Assembly (NCBI RefSeq): GCF_051401765.1
Contig: NC_135071.1
Location: 13,804,961-13,868,960 of the forward strand
Length of the DNA stretch: 64,000 nt
Reading direction: 5' to 3'
Source: Calliopsis andreniformis
Lineage: Eukaryota > Arthropoda > Insecta > Hymenoptera > Andrenidae
Below, in pieces: positions 1 to 12,240 of the stretch. A program made the position numbers and the translations under genes. The notes beneath the pieces were generated by a model that was given only the letters and a program-made list of their open reading frames with translations, did not search any database and was not told the DNA's origin. Within the stretch, counting starts at the first letter, position 1, and every line of letters starts with the position of its first letter.

Positions 1-2547
1 GAATGAAGCTCATTCCGTGGAAGTAACGGTTCTGCTAATCGAGCCCAACTCCTCGGAGATCACGGCTTCCAGGGAGTAGCGCCATCTTTCTCCCGTCTGC
101 TTTTCTATTTCCGCCCGATCTGTCTGTCCATTTCCGCTTCATTCGAGCGCCGTTTCGTTATCGGGGTCCAATCATTCTTTCTCGCTATTGTAGGACGTCT
201 GGCGTCGGCATCCTTATTTGTGCTTGGACACAAATGATCCTGGAGGTCTTCTGACTGCGTAGTTGCGCAAGTGTGTATGGTTGAGACACATGCTGTGTTG
301 GAGGTGGCTGGAATTGGCGTTTGGCACGATTGAGGACATGTTTTACTGTGAGAGAGTTAGCGAAGTGAGTACTTTATAGTGAGTACTTTAACTGAGTTGG
401 ATTGCTTTGTTTGTAGTAACCTCTTGGAGGTAACTTAACTGAGAGGTATTCAAAGGGATTGTTAGTTTTTTGTGAAATATTGTTTTTTAATTTTTTAACA
501 CTGTACTTATGAATAAAGTAAAATGTTCTGTATAGTGGGATTTATAAAACAACATTGACCTGCACCTTTAAGAGTGCAAAGATATTTATTTTAAAAGCTC
601 CGCCTGGCGTTTCATCATTTTATGAAGCTACTAGCTAGCGGCTATGACTGATCATCCAAAGGCAAGGGCCGAAGACGTTCTTCTTGAAAATTTTCCGAGG
701 AGACTTTATACGGCCATAAATCGAGGAAGTAATCGCCTTGGGAAGCACCTAGAGGTGTTGTGAATACTTTAAGTGCACAAGTCTACGGTCTAGATTTTTC
801 TTTGCCCTGTGAAAAATGTTCAATAGGTAAACAAGTTCAAAATCCGAGAATACATCATGTTCGCGAGGAATCAATATAGGAGTAATATCTACGCAAGCTC
901 AGTTCTACTATAGAAAATAATCCACGAAATTAACGCTAGAACATTTATCAACCTGAGGTTCTTACGTGCAAACATATGAAGTGATTCGAAAGGAACCATA
1001 TGTGGTTCCTTCCGCCATGTTTGTTTACTAACTCCATATTGGCATAACACCCCGCGCATTTAGGTACGAGCGTCTTGGTTCGAGGTTATTAAATCATTCA
1101 CAGTGGATATTAACAATTAAACGCTAAGACAATATTCTCAGCTTCGTATTTCGCTAAATTGCTGTTGGTACATTTTCAAAGACCTGCTGCCCGAGTATTT
1201 CAGGCTGTTTTGATGAAAAAAATGTCCCAGAATTCCCTCGGATCCGTGAATTACTCCCCTACGGTATTTTGCCCCCGTACACGACACTCGACGAATTAAA
1301 CGTTGCAAGTAGTAATTTGCCGCTCTGTTTCCTTCATGGTGTACATACTGCTTTTTTTTTCGAAATAAACCCGTCGGAAGGGTAGCGTGAAGCCCAGTTC
1401 ACGGACGACCGGTCGTCGTAGACGTAATTGGGTCATAAATATGTATCAACGCGTGATCTCGTGCTCCTTTCCACTGGCGTGAATTATGTATTTTAATTAG
1501 GAGCGTTACTAAATATATGCTTTTTATTTTGGCCCCAGCGAACGCTCTAATAACAATACTTGTCACGTTTGTTGCGGATTAAGCGTTCCATCTCGAGGGC
1601 CGTGAAGCTGAGGCCTGTAGTTGCTGGCAGAAGACTTGATAACAGAAGGCTGTTTCGTTAACTGACTTTCTGCAACCGACAGGACCTGGGATGATTGCTC
1701 TTAGAAGAAGAGGGAGCCTTTTTGGGACTGTTGGCGTAATGGTAATATTGTACTTAACTGGTTCATCTGGTTGACCTAGTGCAAGCCTCTCTTGGTAGCT
1801 GTTGCGAAAGCTTGACATAGGTTCTTGAAGAATAGATAGAATAGATATGACACGGGATCCAAGATGCATTTACAGATCCTAAAATTTGTGCTGTATGTAC
1901 CTACATTTAAGATAGTTAGCGATACTCACTATGAGACTCGCTACTCATTCTCTTTAGGCTTTGAACTCAGCTATGGCAAACTGCAAAGAATTGTAACGAG
2001 CATCTTGATAAGTATCGTGACATATTCGAACGTGCTCTTAGCTAGATTCAGCCATCCAAATAACAGGATGCAGAACCAAGATACTGGTCTTCTGCACAGA
2101 ACGCGCCACTCGCGAGATAAACAGGATACTCAAATGAGGAAGCATCGAGATAGCTTTCACCATGCAAGACGAAATCAAAAGCTTCCCAGCCTCTTCAACC
2201 TGTCACTTCCTCCGTCATCATCAGATACCTTGGAAACGCCAGATTCACCGGATAATCGAAAAGATACAGAGTTAAGGCTCAAGAGTTGTGAGAGTGCAGA
2301 GTAGCATATGAAGATGATAATCATCAGCTAACGAGCGATAAAGCTTTCAAAGGTACAAGCAAATGTGCTATTAGTGTCTCACAAGGTGTCTTAGGGATAG
2401 TGCTTTTAACGAGACTTCTCACGAACAGTCTATACGTGTATAGGAAATCCCACTGGAAATAGAACTCTGACTGTCACATACTGTATTGGAGCACGTACTG
2501 CCATTTTGGGCTCGAACAGAATGGCCGCGAGATAGTTCCTAACAGCT
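1..2547. other. Non-coding DNA, no supported gene
   Basis: No convincing exon is seen. A 146-codon open frame at 1864-2304 (+) lacks biased codon use, recognisable domains and splice context, so it is probably chance. Two small structures are visible. GTGAGTACTTTA occurs twice in direct repeat around 366-391. At 990-1011 there is a 9-bp-stem hairpin, AAGGAACCA, loop TATG, TGGTTCCTT. Confidence 0.6.
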
Positions 2548-2670
2548 AGTTAGTTTGCAGATGGTGCAAGTCAGTTGGCAATTATTCCAAGTTAGTTTGC
2601 AGAGGTTCCAAGTGTTATAATTCAATTTGCGACTGTTGAAAGTGCTGCAAGTCAGTTTGTAACTGTTTCA
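2548..2670. repeat. 21-bp degenerate minisatellite
   Basis: Tandem units start at 2548, 2569, 2590, 2611, 2641 and 2650. Four units are exactly 21 bp and begin AGTYAGTT. The unit at 2611 is expanded to 30 bp, and a 9-bp partial unit lies at 2641. The best pair, 2548-2568 and 2590-2610, shares AGTTAGTTTGCAGA. Because 21 is a multiple of three, the array can stay open as a seven-residue repeat in some minus-strand frames. Nothing else supports coding. Confidence 0.8.
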
Positions 2671-4560
2671 ACCTGCTTTACGATATCTGCAACTATACTT
2701 CGAACATATTCCACGGTATTTTCGCTCGCAAATCGGAGCAATCGAGGATAAATCCACTCATTCGACCGGAGAAGCCCCAAAGACACAGAGATAAGAATTT
2801 CGTTCGGGATAGTAGCGATGTCGAGGCAACTCCGATAAAGGTTGGCCCAGGGAGGCACGGTTGTGTCTCCCGTGGATTAGTCGTTCTTAATTCCTCGCGT
2901 TGAAAGCACTTCCAGCAGCCAGCCGTCCATTGAATTTTCTTCGAGCGAGTGTTTCACAATAAAACTCGCTGAGTTATTTATCGCTTTGAGCCGGCTTGAA
3001 AACTAAGAGCGTTTCTTTGAAATCGAAGAACACCGGAGCCTCCCGGGATGCTCCCTTGACAGCTGGAAAGATAGACACGTAAATCCCATTCCATTAAGAG
3101 GGAGTCGGGACCCATGGCTATGGGAAGGGCGCAGAGGGGTGTGAGGAGGCTGACCGATAGGGGATGGAAGATGGAATGGTAATAAAATTTGCGCTTGTTC
3201 CTGGGAGAAGCTTCTCTTGTCCGTGTTTCACGGTTGTTGCCAACCACATCCCTCGTGTGGGGAATATTATCGCATGGCTGACTCGAGATTGCATGGCGAG
3301 AACTAAACGCAGGGACTCGTTCTACGAAGTATGTTTGTCACAGATCTGAGGCGTCAAATTGTTCAGGAGAGGTCTATGGTTGGCTACCAGCCCTCCGATT
3401 GGTTGGTCAGGTTGAACTAAGTAACTAGCGAGTTACTAGCGTAACCAGGGAACTAGACTGTACTTAGGCTCCCTGTGATTTCCGCAGCTAGGGTCAATCA
3501 GGCCATCGATAAACGATGCCATAAATTGGGGTCCATATTTAATCTGATTCAGGGGCATTGGAGTATGAGCAGTCAGAAGCGTTTAACCTTTCTCTGTATT
3601 TAAATTGACTTCACTCGAGTGGTAAAGTATTCGGGAGGAACTCAGGTTCCAAATAATTAGAATTCAATATGATGCAAGGGTCGAAGCAATTGGGATCGCC
3701 ACTGAAGCGTATTCTCTGCTTCAACAAGTGTCAGCAAGTGTCCCACGAGTGTTCAGCTATTACCACTTTGAGAAGACATGGACTTGTAAAGAGTTTCAAA
3801 ATCATGGCTGATTTTTACATTTTCAATAACTATTATTACCAAAGTAACTATTTGTATTTTCAGAATAACCAGTAAGATATTGAGTTATTGAGTAAAGAGT
3901 TTATTGAATCAATAATCTAAGTTTTCAATTATGTCAAATTTGCACTGTTTGTGAAAGGATACGTTGCTGTCAGGATAATCTAGGGAACGTTTGCTTCGCT
4001 GTTGTTTCATGTTCCTCCACAAACCCATTTTATCCACTTTAATCTCTCCAGGAAGATAGAAAATATTTTCCAGGTCATACGTATACGAATAACCCAGAAA
4101 CATCTGGCATTTAGTATAGTCTACTGTTGAATTACGATTCCAACTCGCTTTGCCACAACACCGAGTGTATTATCAACAGTTTTTCTTTCTTTATGCAAGA
4201 TGCTCCTTTTCGGAGCGAAAGAGAAGCACTTTTATCGGTGAAAATATGAAGGAAAACATATGTAAATGTTCAGAAGCGCGATTATTTTCATAGCAAGCAT
4301 ATTTCCATGGCTCCCCGGGGGATTTATTAAATAAAAGATTCAGGATTGAATCGACGATACCTTCTCCCATAGCACTTTTCACGTGATTAGATTCAAGACA
4401 CGAGTTTGACAAGTCGTTGTTACAAAATTTTGACTCGCCATGTTGTTGGGACGCGCCGTGAATGCAATTAGCCCAGAAAACTTGTGTCAGAGGAATGTTT
4501 GCATTTTAAACAAGCCCCAATACAAGCTGAAATCCCTGCAACACCGTTGTGCGTAAAACT
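2671..4560. other. Non-coding DNA, no supported gene
   Basis: Short open frames occur on both strands (for example 2652-2858 minus and 2978-3247 minus). They overlap each other, carry no recognisable domain and have no clear splice boundaries. No repeat or RNA gene was seen. Confidence 0.55.
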
Positions 4561-5700
4561 ATGTTTTAATGTTTGATTGATATTTGATGTGTCACTGGCT
4601 CCATGCAAATTTAAGTCCATAATTCATATTTTTATCTATAATTTCGATTAATACCGAAATACTTTTTTAAAACAGAAAAAGTAAACTGTTCATACTTGCA
4701 ACTAAAACCGAGAACCTTGATTTTTCTTAGTTTCCTTTGACTTGACTAACCTGTAACAGAAAAATAAAAAATATTGAACAATGAGAACTAATTCATTATA
4801 AGTTAGTTCTTAAAACATTTAATGATTGACTTCTTCTGTTCCTATAACGAACGTGGTTACTGTTTATTTATTGAAAGGAAATGTTTTTAATAATCAATAT
4901 TTAAAATTATGGAATGAATAACGAGTAGAGAGAAGTTTTGAGAGAGCATTTGTTAAATTTTTATGTAATAGTAGCTACGACCTGAAATCTCCAGTAATTG
5001 CTGCTCAAAATGGCTATTCTGTATCACTATGCACATTGTACTTTACGTAATCCCAGATTCTCTCCTGGTAATAGTGTTGGTGCTCCAGCAGAATTTTATC
5101 TTTATGGTTAACCATTGGTCGTTAACACAAACAAGTGTCTGTTATACTGATCCGCATATTTAACGATCTCGCTTATAACGTATTAATTCTATCATTTATA
5201 TTGAAATAATAAAATGTAAATATTGGAGCATTTGAAAATTTAAGAGTACAAAAACCAACAAATTTGTATAATTAAATATTAAATATCTTGAAAGTGTAAA
5301 TAGTTCAATGTTTGGGTGCTTAAAATGCTAAATAATTGAATATTTGATAAGTCTTAAATATAACGTTTTAAATACGGAGGTTTAAAAAAAAAAAGAGCTG
5401 AAGCGTTGGAAATCTTGCAGTTATAAATATTTGAATATTCAAAAAGCCAAGAGTGTTATATTTGAAAATTTATAAATATATTCGAATATTTAAAACTTGG
5501 AAATTTGGCAGTTTAGAAGTTCGAATACCTATTTGAAAATATGAGAATGTAACAATTCCAAAATTTCAACATAAACATTCATGTAAGATAGAATTAGATA
5601 AGAATTTCATACATGTAAGAATTTGAAATTTGAATATTTACATGTGGGTATAAGAATTTAAAAATTCAAATTCTGGAAAATATTCTGTTAAATAACGCAA
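4561..5700. repeat. AT-rich, cryptically simple region
   Basis: Strongly AT-rich DNA. From about 5215 to 5700 it is built from loosely repeated words such as GAATATTTG, TTTGAAAATTT and TTTAAAA in both orientations, without a fixed period. An A-run lies near 5383-5394. This looks like low-complexity, slippage-generated sequence. No gene was seen. Confidence 0.65.
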
Positions 5701-6398
5701 GGTGTTGAATTCACTTTCTTTTCCATACACCTATTTCAGAACGATAAATATCGGAACGAAAGAAATAAAAAATCTCAGAAAGATGCATCACTTAAACTCT
5801 CCTTCGAAAAAAGAGCCGATACCATTTTTTACAGAATACGCGCTCCAGGGATCGAACCGAATGGCGATTGATTATCCCAGACAGATGTATGTATGTATTA
5901 GACAGCTGTTTCCTCGAGGATTCCCAGTCTGTCGGTGAGTGTGTACGCATCGATTGACGTGACGGACTGGTGTGCGGTGCATAAATCGAACGAAAACCAA
6001 CAGCGTCCGTCGGCCACGGCCGAGTCACGCATCGGTGAATTATGGACCCGTTTTTCCGATGTTATTCGCCCGTGCGATTATGATGACGCGTCGGACGTGT
6101 CATTCCCTCTCTTTTATGACCCGAAAGCAAAAGGACTGTCCCGCGGGGCACAAATCATCGTCACGGTGATTCTACTAATGGACGTCGATTGCTTTCGCGA
6201 ATTATCTTCGCGCTTTTTCTGCACCTCCTTTGCCATTCTCTGCGCCTCTGCAGTCACATGAATGCAACTGTCAGTCGAGAGATACGCACTTTATGAAGAA
6301 AAACCGTTTTTATGTTCTCCATCTCAGCGTGAAATAAACGCAGTTTATGTTTGAATGGAGCTTACTCCTTCTAAAGAGTAGATCTTATTAGGATCAAT
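5701..6398. other. Non-coding DNA with CpG-rich stretch
   Basis: Overlapping short open frames on both strands at 5.7-6.26 kb coincide with a GC- and CpG-richer stretch (about 5930-6260), where stop codons are rarer. None has a domain or splice context. It could be regulatory, but nothing specific was identified. Confidence 0.5.
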
Positions 6399-6607
6399 GC
6401 AGGGTCGAAGGTTTGGGCGCTACTGCGCAGCTCTGAGTACGCAACGCGTGACGCGCATGCGTTGAGATGTAGCTTCATCGTGAGAGCAGAAAAAAGTCCA
6501 AAACTTGTAGGAGCACACGACAACTTTTACGTGTACAAATGTTACTTCAATTAATTTTCGTTTTTCCATTATTTTTCACAGATATATCATTCTTTCTTCG
6601 ACCCTGC
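6399..6607. mobile_element. Candidate miniature inverted-repeat element
   Basis: A perfect 12-bp inverted repeat, GCAGGGTCGAAG at 6399-6410 and CTTCGACCCTGC at 6596-6607, brackets about 185 bp. The interior holds CTGCGCAG (6423-6430) and a GCGCATGCG palindrome (about 6453-6461) with flanking CAACGC and GCGTTG. There is no open frame, and the immediate flanks show no clear target-site duplication. The element call therefore rests on the inverted repeat alone and could be a chance long hairpin. Confidence 0.4.
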
Positions 6608-6896
6608 GTGTTAAGAATCTTCTACTGTAAAACTGGGATACAAAGTTTACTCTAGACTTTACTCATCAAGATCTTCAGAAAGAATTGAAACTAAGTGGAA
6701 GAGTGATATTTTTCATAAAGTCCTCTTTCGATTTGATTGCTCTTAACCCAGCCAAACTTATTTCGTAGCAGCTCCTTTGTCCCAGAACAGATTGCTTTAA
6801 TTTAGTCGCGAGTAGTAATTCCAGCTACAAAGCGAAGCGTCCTTCGCGGAGAACAGCTCTCAGCGACTTGGCTTTCCACGATTTTAAGAAGCTTAA

Positions 6897-6967
6897 CACG
6901 TTGAGCACGACGCCGATTTTACTAAGTCCACGGTTGGTCCCCAGGGGCCGACACTGCGTTCAACGTG
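6897..6967. mobile_element. 71-bp TTAA-flanked mini-element (piggyBac-type ends)
   Basis: TTAA at 6893-6896 and 6968-6971 brackets a 71-bp segment starting CACGTTGA and ending TCAACGTG, an 8-bp perfect terminal inverted repeat. Counting the TTAA, the inverted arms are 12 bp perfect. Exact TTAA duplication is the hallmark of piggyBac-superfamily insertion. Very short TTAA elements beginning CACGTTGA are, from memory, common in insect genomes. It is non-coding and depends on a transposase elsewhere. Confidence 0.65.
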
Positions 6968-6971
6968 TTAA

Positions 6972-7789
6972 AAATCGTCATAAAAAAGTCCTCATCTCAG
7001 GGGCAACAGGCCGCGAGTGTTTCCGACGGCACTAACTGATGCATCACAATGCGAACTACGGTACCTCTATTATCTTACTGTTTACGCTGTCGCTTTCAGG
7101 GAGGGCTTTCATTTTCCCTCTGCCTTTTCATTATTACATCTTCAGCGTATATTACACAGAAAACATTGTTATGCAATTTTAGTTCCGGAATGAGGGACCA
7201 GACTCAACGTGAAAAGCAATTCGAGAGATGACATAACTACAGAAAATAGATCTGCAATTTAATTGAGGGATCCAAAGGTAGTCTGTTGTTATAGTTAGTC
7301 TCATATTAGGGTTAATTGGCATTCTAGGAATCCAAGATGAAGAAATTTTATACAACTGTTGTCTTTCTGTCGAAGTCTGGATAAACCTTATTCTAAAGAA
7401 CCATGGTCTAAGTTAAGTCTACTTCTACTGAGTCAGGTAGAGCTATATAGCAAGGACCACTTGTAGTCATCAATTCTAGGATCAACTTCTATTGCTTCCA
7501 GCTGAGGATTAGCAGGATTGCGCTCTTTTTATACAGGTTTTATATAGCTTCAAGCGCTGAGAAGTTGAGTGGTGGGACCTCCAACGCTTATATCAGATGG
7601 ACTGAGGCTTGTCTACGCATGTATGTATTCTTGAAAATGGTCACTTAATCCGCGGGGTACGAATCGTTTAAAGCCTGTGATCGAGTCAATCGCGATCCAC
7701 GTGCACTGGGTTTAGAGGATCTCCAATGATCCAGGCGTAGGAACGCGAGGATTAAAAATACGTCTCCGTGTTTTACGACTTGACCCTTA
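6972..7789. other. Non-coding DNA, no supported gene
   Basis: No supported exon. A stretch at 7526-7552, containing TATACAGGTT and ATATAGCTTCA, recurs almost unchanged at 29004-29028, suggesting a shared dispersed repeat fragment. Confidence 0.5.
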
Positions 7790-8095
7790 GACATAAATCG
7801 TCAGGGCGATCCATGATCTCGTTAACAGGGTTATCAGAAAATCCTTCATGCATCAGGTAGAAATTGCTGGCGCGACCCAAGATTTCCTCAGCAAGGTTAC
7901 CTGGAAATCCTTCATCGGCGTCAACAATTAAGACTACGCCACTGATCTGTGACAGAGTCATTGGTGGGGAATTGAGACTGGAGGCACGCCTCATTTGTCA
8001 ATCACCAGGCCCAGTTCCCCACCAATGACTCTGTCACCTCCCTACTCACAGCCGACGAAGAATTTTCCAGGACCCATGTTCATTAGTCACTCCTC
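7790..8095. repeat. Large imperfect palindrome with internal duplication
   Basis: A perfect 22-bp inverted repeat lies at 7949-7970 and 8016-8037, with GTGACAGAGTCATTGG in the left arm. With mismatches the arms run on: outward on the left to CTGGAAATCCTTCATCGGC near 7900, matched by the complement of GAAGAATTTTCCAGG near 8056-8070 on the right. Left of it, a segment beginning GCGATCC at 7806 recurs with changes as GCGACCC at 7872, a 66-bp duplication. Short frames across this region (7773-7994 minus, 7995-8258 plus) are by-products of the palindrome. A related sequence is at 52.98-53.1 kb. Confidence 0.7.
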
Positions 8096-8350
8096 AGCCT
8101 TCGACCAGGTTGGAACGATATTCTTCGATCTGGTTGTTGTCTGTGGGACCATTCATCCACCCTCTGACCAGCTCCCACTGGTTATTCCTAACCCTCTATC
8201 TCTATCAATCCTACTAGTCATCTCTAATCTTCGACTAGTTCTCATTAGTCATTCTTAATACTCGACCAACTTCCACTAGTCATTCTAAAACCTTGGCCAG
8301 CTCCCACTGGTCACCCTTCATCTTTAACCAGTTCTCACTGGTCAGTCTCT
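8096..8350. repeat. Degenerate CCAG..CCCACTGGTCA minisatellite
   Basis: A run of variably spaced units resembles CCAGCTCCCACTGGTCATTC followed by a short CT- and TTCGA-rich spacer. Examples begin near 8169 (CCAGCTCCCACTGG), 8232 (CTAGTTCTCATTAG), 8268 (CAACTTCCACTAG), 8297 (CCAGCTCCCACTGG) and 8329 (CCAGTTCTCACTGG). Each unit contains a short self-complementary core (CCAG...CTGG). The array adjoins the palindrome at 7.8-8.1 kb and probably evolved with it. Confidence 0.65.
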
Positions 8351-9739
8351 CCTTCATCGAGTTCAAGACTGAAGACATCGCAACCCTCGAGGGATTTCAA
8401 CAAGAAGACAGAAGACCATCCAGCCACCTACTTCGAAGGTTAGACTGTAAGCGTTTATTAACACTATATTCAAGGATGTAGACTCAAGTCTTTTGTAAAA
8501 CTTTCGTGAAACTGCCAGCTAATCATTTCTCAGCTTCCTTTGTTCTAGAATGCTCCTCATCTCTGGTGAGGAGGTTACCTCTGTTTCTGGAGCCACAGAC
8601 AAGTAACTTCCCTGTCTTTTATGTGGAGGTCACCTCTGTTCGTGGTTGCAGAGATAAATGACCGATCGTGGGATCGATACCGATGTGTCAATCCATCCTT
8701 CGGCGGGTACTACAGGAAAAAACGATTTCGGGTGTTCAAAGGTGTGTAGTTCATGCTTATGACATTTTTTCGTACCCTTGAAGGTAGAAACTATCCAGTT
8801 CATGCGGATCGCTTCTCTTGGCTAGTATCCAGAATCAAGTTTGCGCTTGCGTACCTCGTGTGAGGATGCAGGGAGAAATGGGCTCTGTGGGAGCTGGTGA
8901 GGGTGCCGTTTACCTTTTTTGCCTGCAAGCCGATCGGGATGGTAGGATCGAACATCGAATACCTATTTCATGGTTGTGATTTAGCGTTTCGAGTCAAAAT
9001 TCCCCCTTGTCTCTAACGATACGTTGATGGTTTTTTAAGTGAGAGGGGAAGATATGGACTATATAGACCATATGGTGTTTTCATTCATTTCTTTGTTTCT
9101 CTAGTTTGATCTACAGGGATAGACTTTCTGGCTTGGCTCAACTATTCCTGTATCTGCTAGTGAATCCAGATGAAAGCGTCACCTATCATCTTCAAACTTC
9201 AATTCATCTTTCCTCACCTTTACCACAAAGTTTATAGTCATATTTCTAACTTTGACACCTTTCGATTGCCCACCTCAGCATACTGCAATTGACCTTAATC
9301 TGTAATACAACGCAGAAAAATTGTATACCACAGTCACCTAACTAGACTTTCTACAAATTATTTCAGTTCACAAATACAATTTTCAAAAACATCCATATCC
9401 ACAGGCAATTCTAAACAGTTACGTCAAGCAACAGTAAACTTCCCAGGAGTTAGAAAGACACAATGGAAAAAACTGTTAATCTAAATAATTAGATTCTATC
9501 TATAACATCGAACATAGAATGGCGTTTCTCTGATTATGCGTTACGGTTCCAAATGCATTAGTGTTAAGCGACAACTAGGACCTGTTATTCCATCTGTTCA
9601 GTAGTTTGGCTTGCAGACGAGAGCAGAAGTTATGATCCTGGGAGCATCCTAAAACCCATCAAGAGATTTCAATGCGAGAAGCGACAGCATATCCAGAACA
9701 CCTCTAATCCAAACTGTTTATCCCTTGTTCCCTTTGTTG
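8351..9739. other. Non-coding DNA with a small duplication
   Basis: Copies of a roughly 40-bp segment, containing GAGGTTACCTCTGTT at about 8571 and GAGGTCACCTCTGTT at about 8626, lie about 54 bp apart. Otherwise no gene, RNA or element was recognised. Confidence 0.55.
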
Positions 9740-10610
9740 TTGTCCGTTCGAGCGACTTCACGCGGCATTCTGGCACCTCGCGAGGAATAGACGATTAAAC
9801 CTCTAAGTTGGGAGACGCCGAGACCGCGGCTTCTCGTCGAGTGCGTAAATCAACACGGGTATAACTTAGGAGCCCGCCAACAGGAGAAAGGATCCTCGCG
9901 GGATTCTCCGCCACTGTAATTTTCTTGTCCCCTTTCTCTGTGTGTCTGTACACGTCAGCAGCCGCGGAAACGAAAGTTCCGCGTTTCGCGGCAGCTTGCG
10001 CGGCTCTTCGTCGACGTGCAGAGACCCACAGTTTCGCCCAGCGGCAACTTTATGGATCCTCGACGAGGACAGGGACTACAATTGAATCCTCCACCGAGAG
10101 CCTCCCCCTGGATCCGATTTTCACTTCCCTGGGATATCTGATTTCGGAGGCGACGCTTCGCTCTGAATTTGGTTGATAGCTCTCCTTCGTGTAAAGACCC
10201 CGTTCACAGCCGTCGCCACCCCATTCTCCGCGACGGGGGGAACTGTCTTTATCTTCAATATTTTAGCCCCGCTCCGAGAGTATGCCGCGGCAGGATCAGA
10301 GTTTTCCTTTGACAAGACCGTGACGCGCAAGTTTCAGTCGATCGCAATTTGCGACGTTCTGGCGGCCGAGACTGATGACGGCGTCGATTCAGCATTTGTG
10401 GGCGTTAATATTCTCGCTGGCCGTTCTAATTACGTTTTCCTATTCCTTAACTACGTTTGCCCGTGGAACACAAATAATGCTCGGATAACTTCCAGCGTGT
10501 TGCGTCCCCTGTCTACTGACTCCACGGCTCCTCGGTACGCACAAGCACGTGAAGCTGGGAGGGAGCAAAAAACGTATCTTGGAACTCGTACATTCAATTA
10601 AAATGCTAAT
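9740..10610. other. CpG-rich segment, possible regulatory DNA
   Basis: GC and CpG rise here and overlapping short frames appear on both strands (9925-10176 plus, 10173-10601 plus, 10121-10330 minus). None has recognisable domains, and they contradict one another in frame and strand. This is as expected where stop codons are scarce. It could be a promoter or enhancer-like segment, but no specific motif cluster was found. Confidence 0.4.
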
Positions 10611-12240
10611 TCAACTCTGCTAGTCTCCGTGAACCCATACAACTATCCCTATGCTCGCCTGTATATGTTCCTTCAAAATAGCGCAAGCCTTTGAACGCGG
10701 CGAAACACGTTTGTGTCTCAAATGAAAATATCTCGTGATGATCTATCCTGTGACAACCGTTTCATTTAATTGCGCCTTGGCTTTTGAACTAATCGTGTTG
10801 TTCATGAGTCAAAGCTTCCGAGGATAAATTACTAAGGTAATATTAAATCGTAATGAAAGGCTCCTCTTCGTGTGTTGCACAGTGGCAGACATATTGACGT
10901 TCGTTGGATCACGATCTTGAAACCTTCCACTCTCTGGTCGTCTGTGACACTTGCTAGCTTTCATGGAGATTCTGTAAACGAATATGGATATATTGCTGCC
11001 ATAGACGTATCTATCATCCTTCGTTCGTATGAACATGTGGATTCTACTGGAACATCTAGGATTTATGACCTGCCAATGGGTATTGATGTTTCTGCCTACT
11101 TGAGGTTTCTTCGAGTGAAAAGAGTACAAGCAGCACTGAGGGGATTGGGAACTATTTAATAACGATTTTACGAAACGCCAGCCATCTGTCAAGGTTTTCA
11201 GTCCTTCTAATATTTCTTATTCAAGACACTTAACGGATGCTAGCACCATTGGGGGGTTCGTGGTTTTACCCACAACTCCATTATGTGTGCACGAGTAAAT
11301 CTTCCAAGGCCCATTGGACGGTCACTTCGTACAGCAGGGAGAGATATTGATACCCACTTCTACCAGCTATGCAGATACTTCAACTGAAAACAAGAACTCG
11401 TAAACGGTGGAGGTTTCCTCGCTACAAGATCTCTCTACCCAACATCATGCTTCTCCTGAATGTGGCAACCCAGAAGACACAAAGATCCATTTCATATTCT
11501 TACTGCATGTAGGCTCTCAAGTCTCTCAGAAATCTCCTTTTTCTCAATGTGACCATTCTAGTCGTAATGGAGAGCTAGTTCAAGTGGGTCGCGAAGAGGA
11601 ATAGGTCCTTCTCTTTGTCCGCGTTCTATCACTGGACTAGAATCCACAGCGTACTACGAGGTGGTGAGACAGATGCATTTTAGTTAGATGAGTCTACCAA
11701 CTTCCTCGAAATTCGCTCACCGAATATGGCAATAGTCGAATGTAGAGGAACGTCAATTCCATCGACGTTTTTGACACAATCTAGAGACTCTGAAAAGTCA
11801 GTCAACCATTCGGTCACCTACAACGCTACTAACTTACACTTACCTCAAATGTCTAGTGCTTTTCAGAAATATAATGACTTCGTAAAAACAGCAGGGGTAC
11901 AAGTTTTTCACGCCTCTGACAATAAATGTTTTGGTGGCTGGTCATACGCTGAGGAACGACTCAGAAATGATACTAGTTCTTCGGAACCCTAGAGTGACAC
12001 TGTTCAAACGCTGTCTAGGAAGCCTTGTGGGCGCCGAGAAAATAAATGTGTCCACATAAGGTAATCCTGGATCAAGTAGCAGAGAACACACGTGGCGATT
12101 TGCACCCACAAAGGGTATCGCACAGCACGCCACCTGAGTGGGTCTCGCCTAAGTCACTATGTTCCCGAGGAGCACTATACTAGGGTGCTATCCCCTTCGC
12201 AAGCACTGAGGCGTTCGTAATTCCAAGTCCCAATCCACGC
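10611..12240. other. Non-coding DNA, no supported gene
   Basis: Antisense-overlapping frames at 10809-11192 (minus) and 10872-11159 (plus) are mutually exclusive and featureless. No repeat, RNA or splice-consistent exon was supported. Confidence 0.55.

Noticed and set aside
1864..2304. 146-codon plus-strand frame with a polar C-terminal half
   Set aside because: Codon use matches background, no conserved motif, no splice boundaries.
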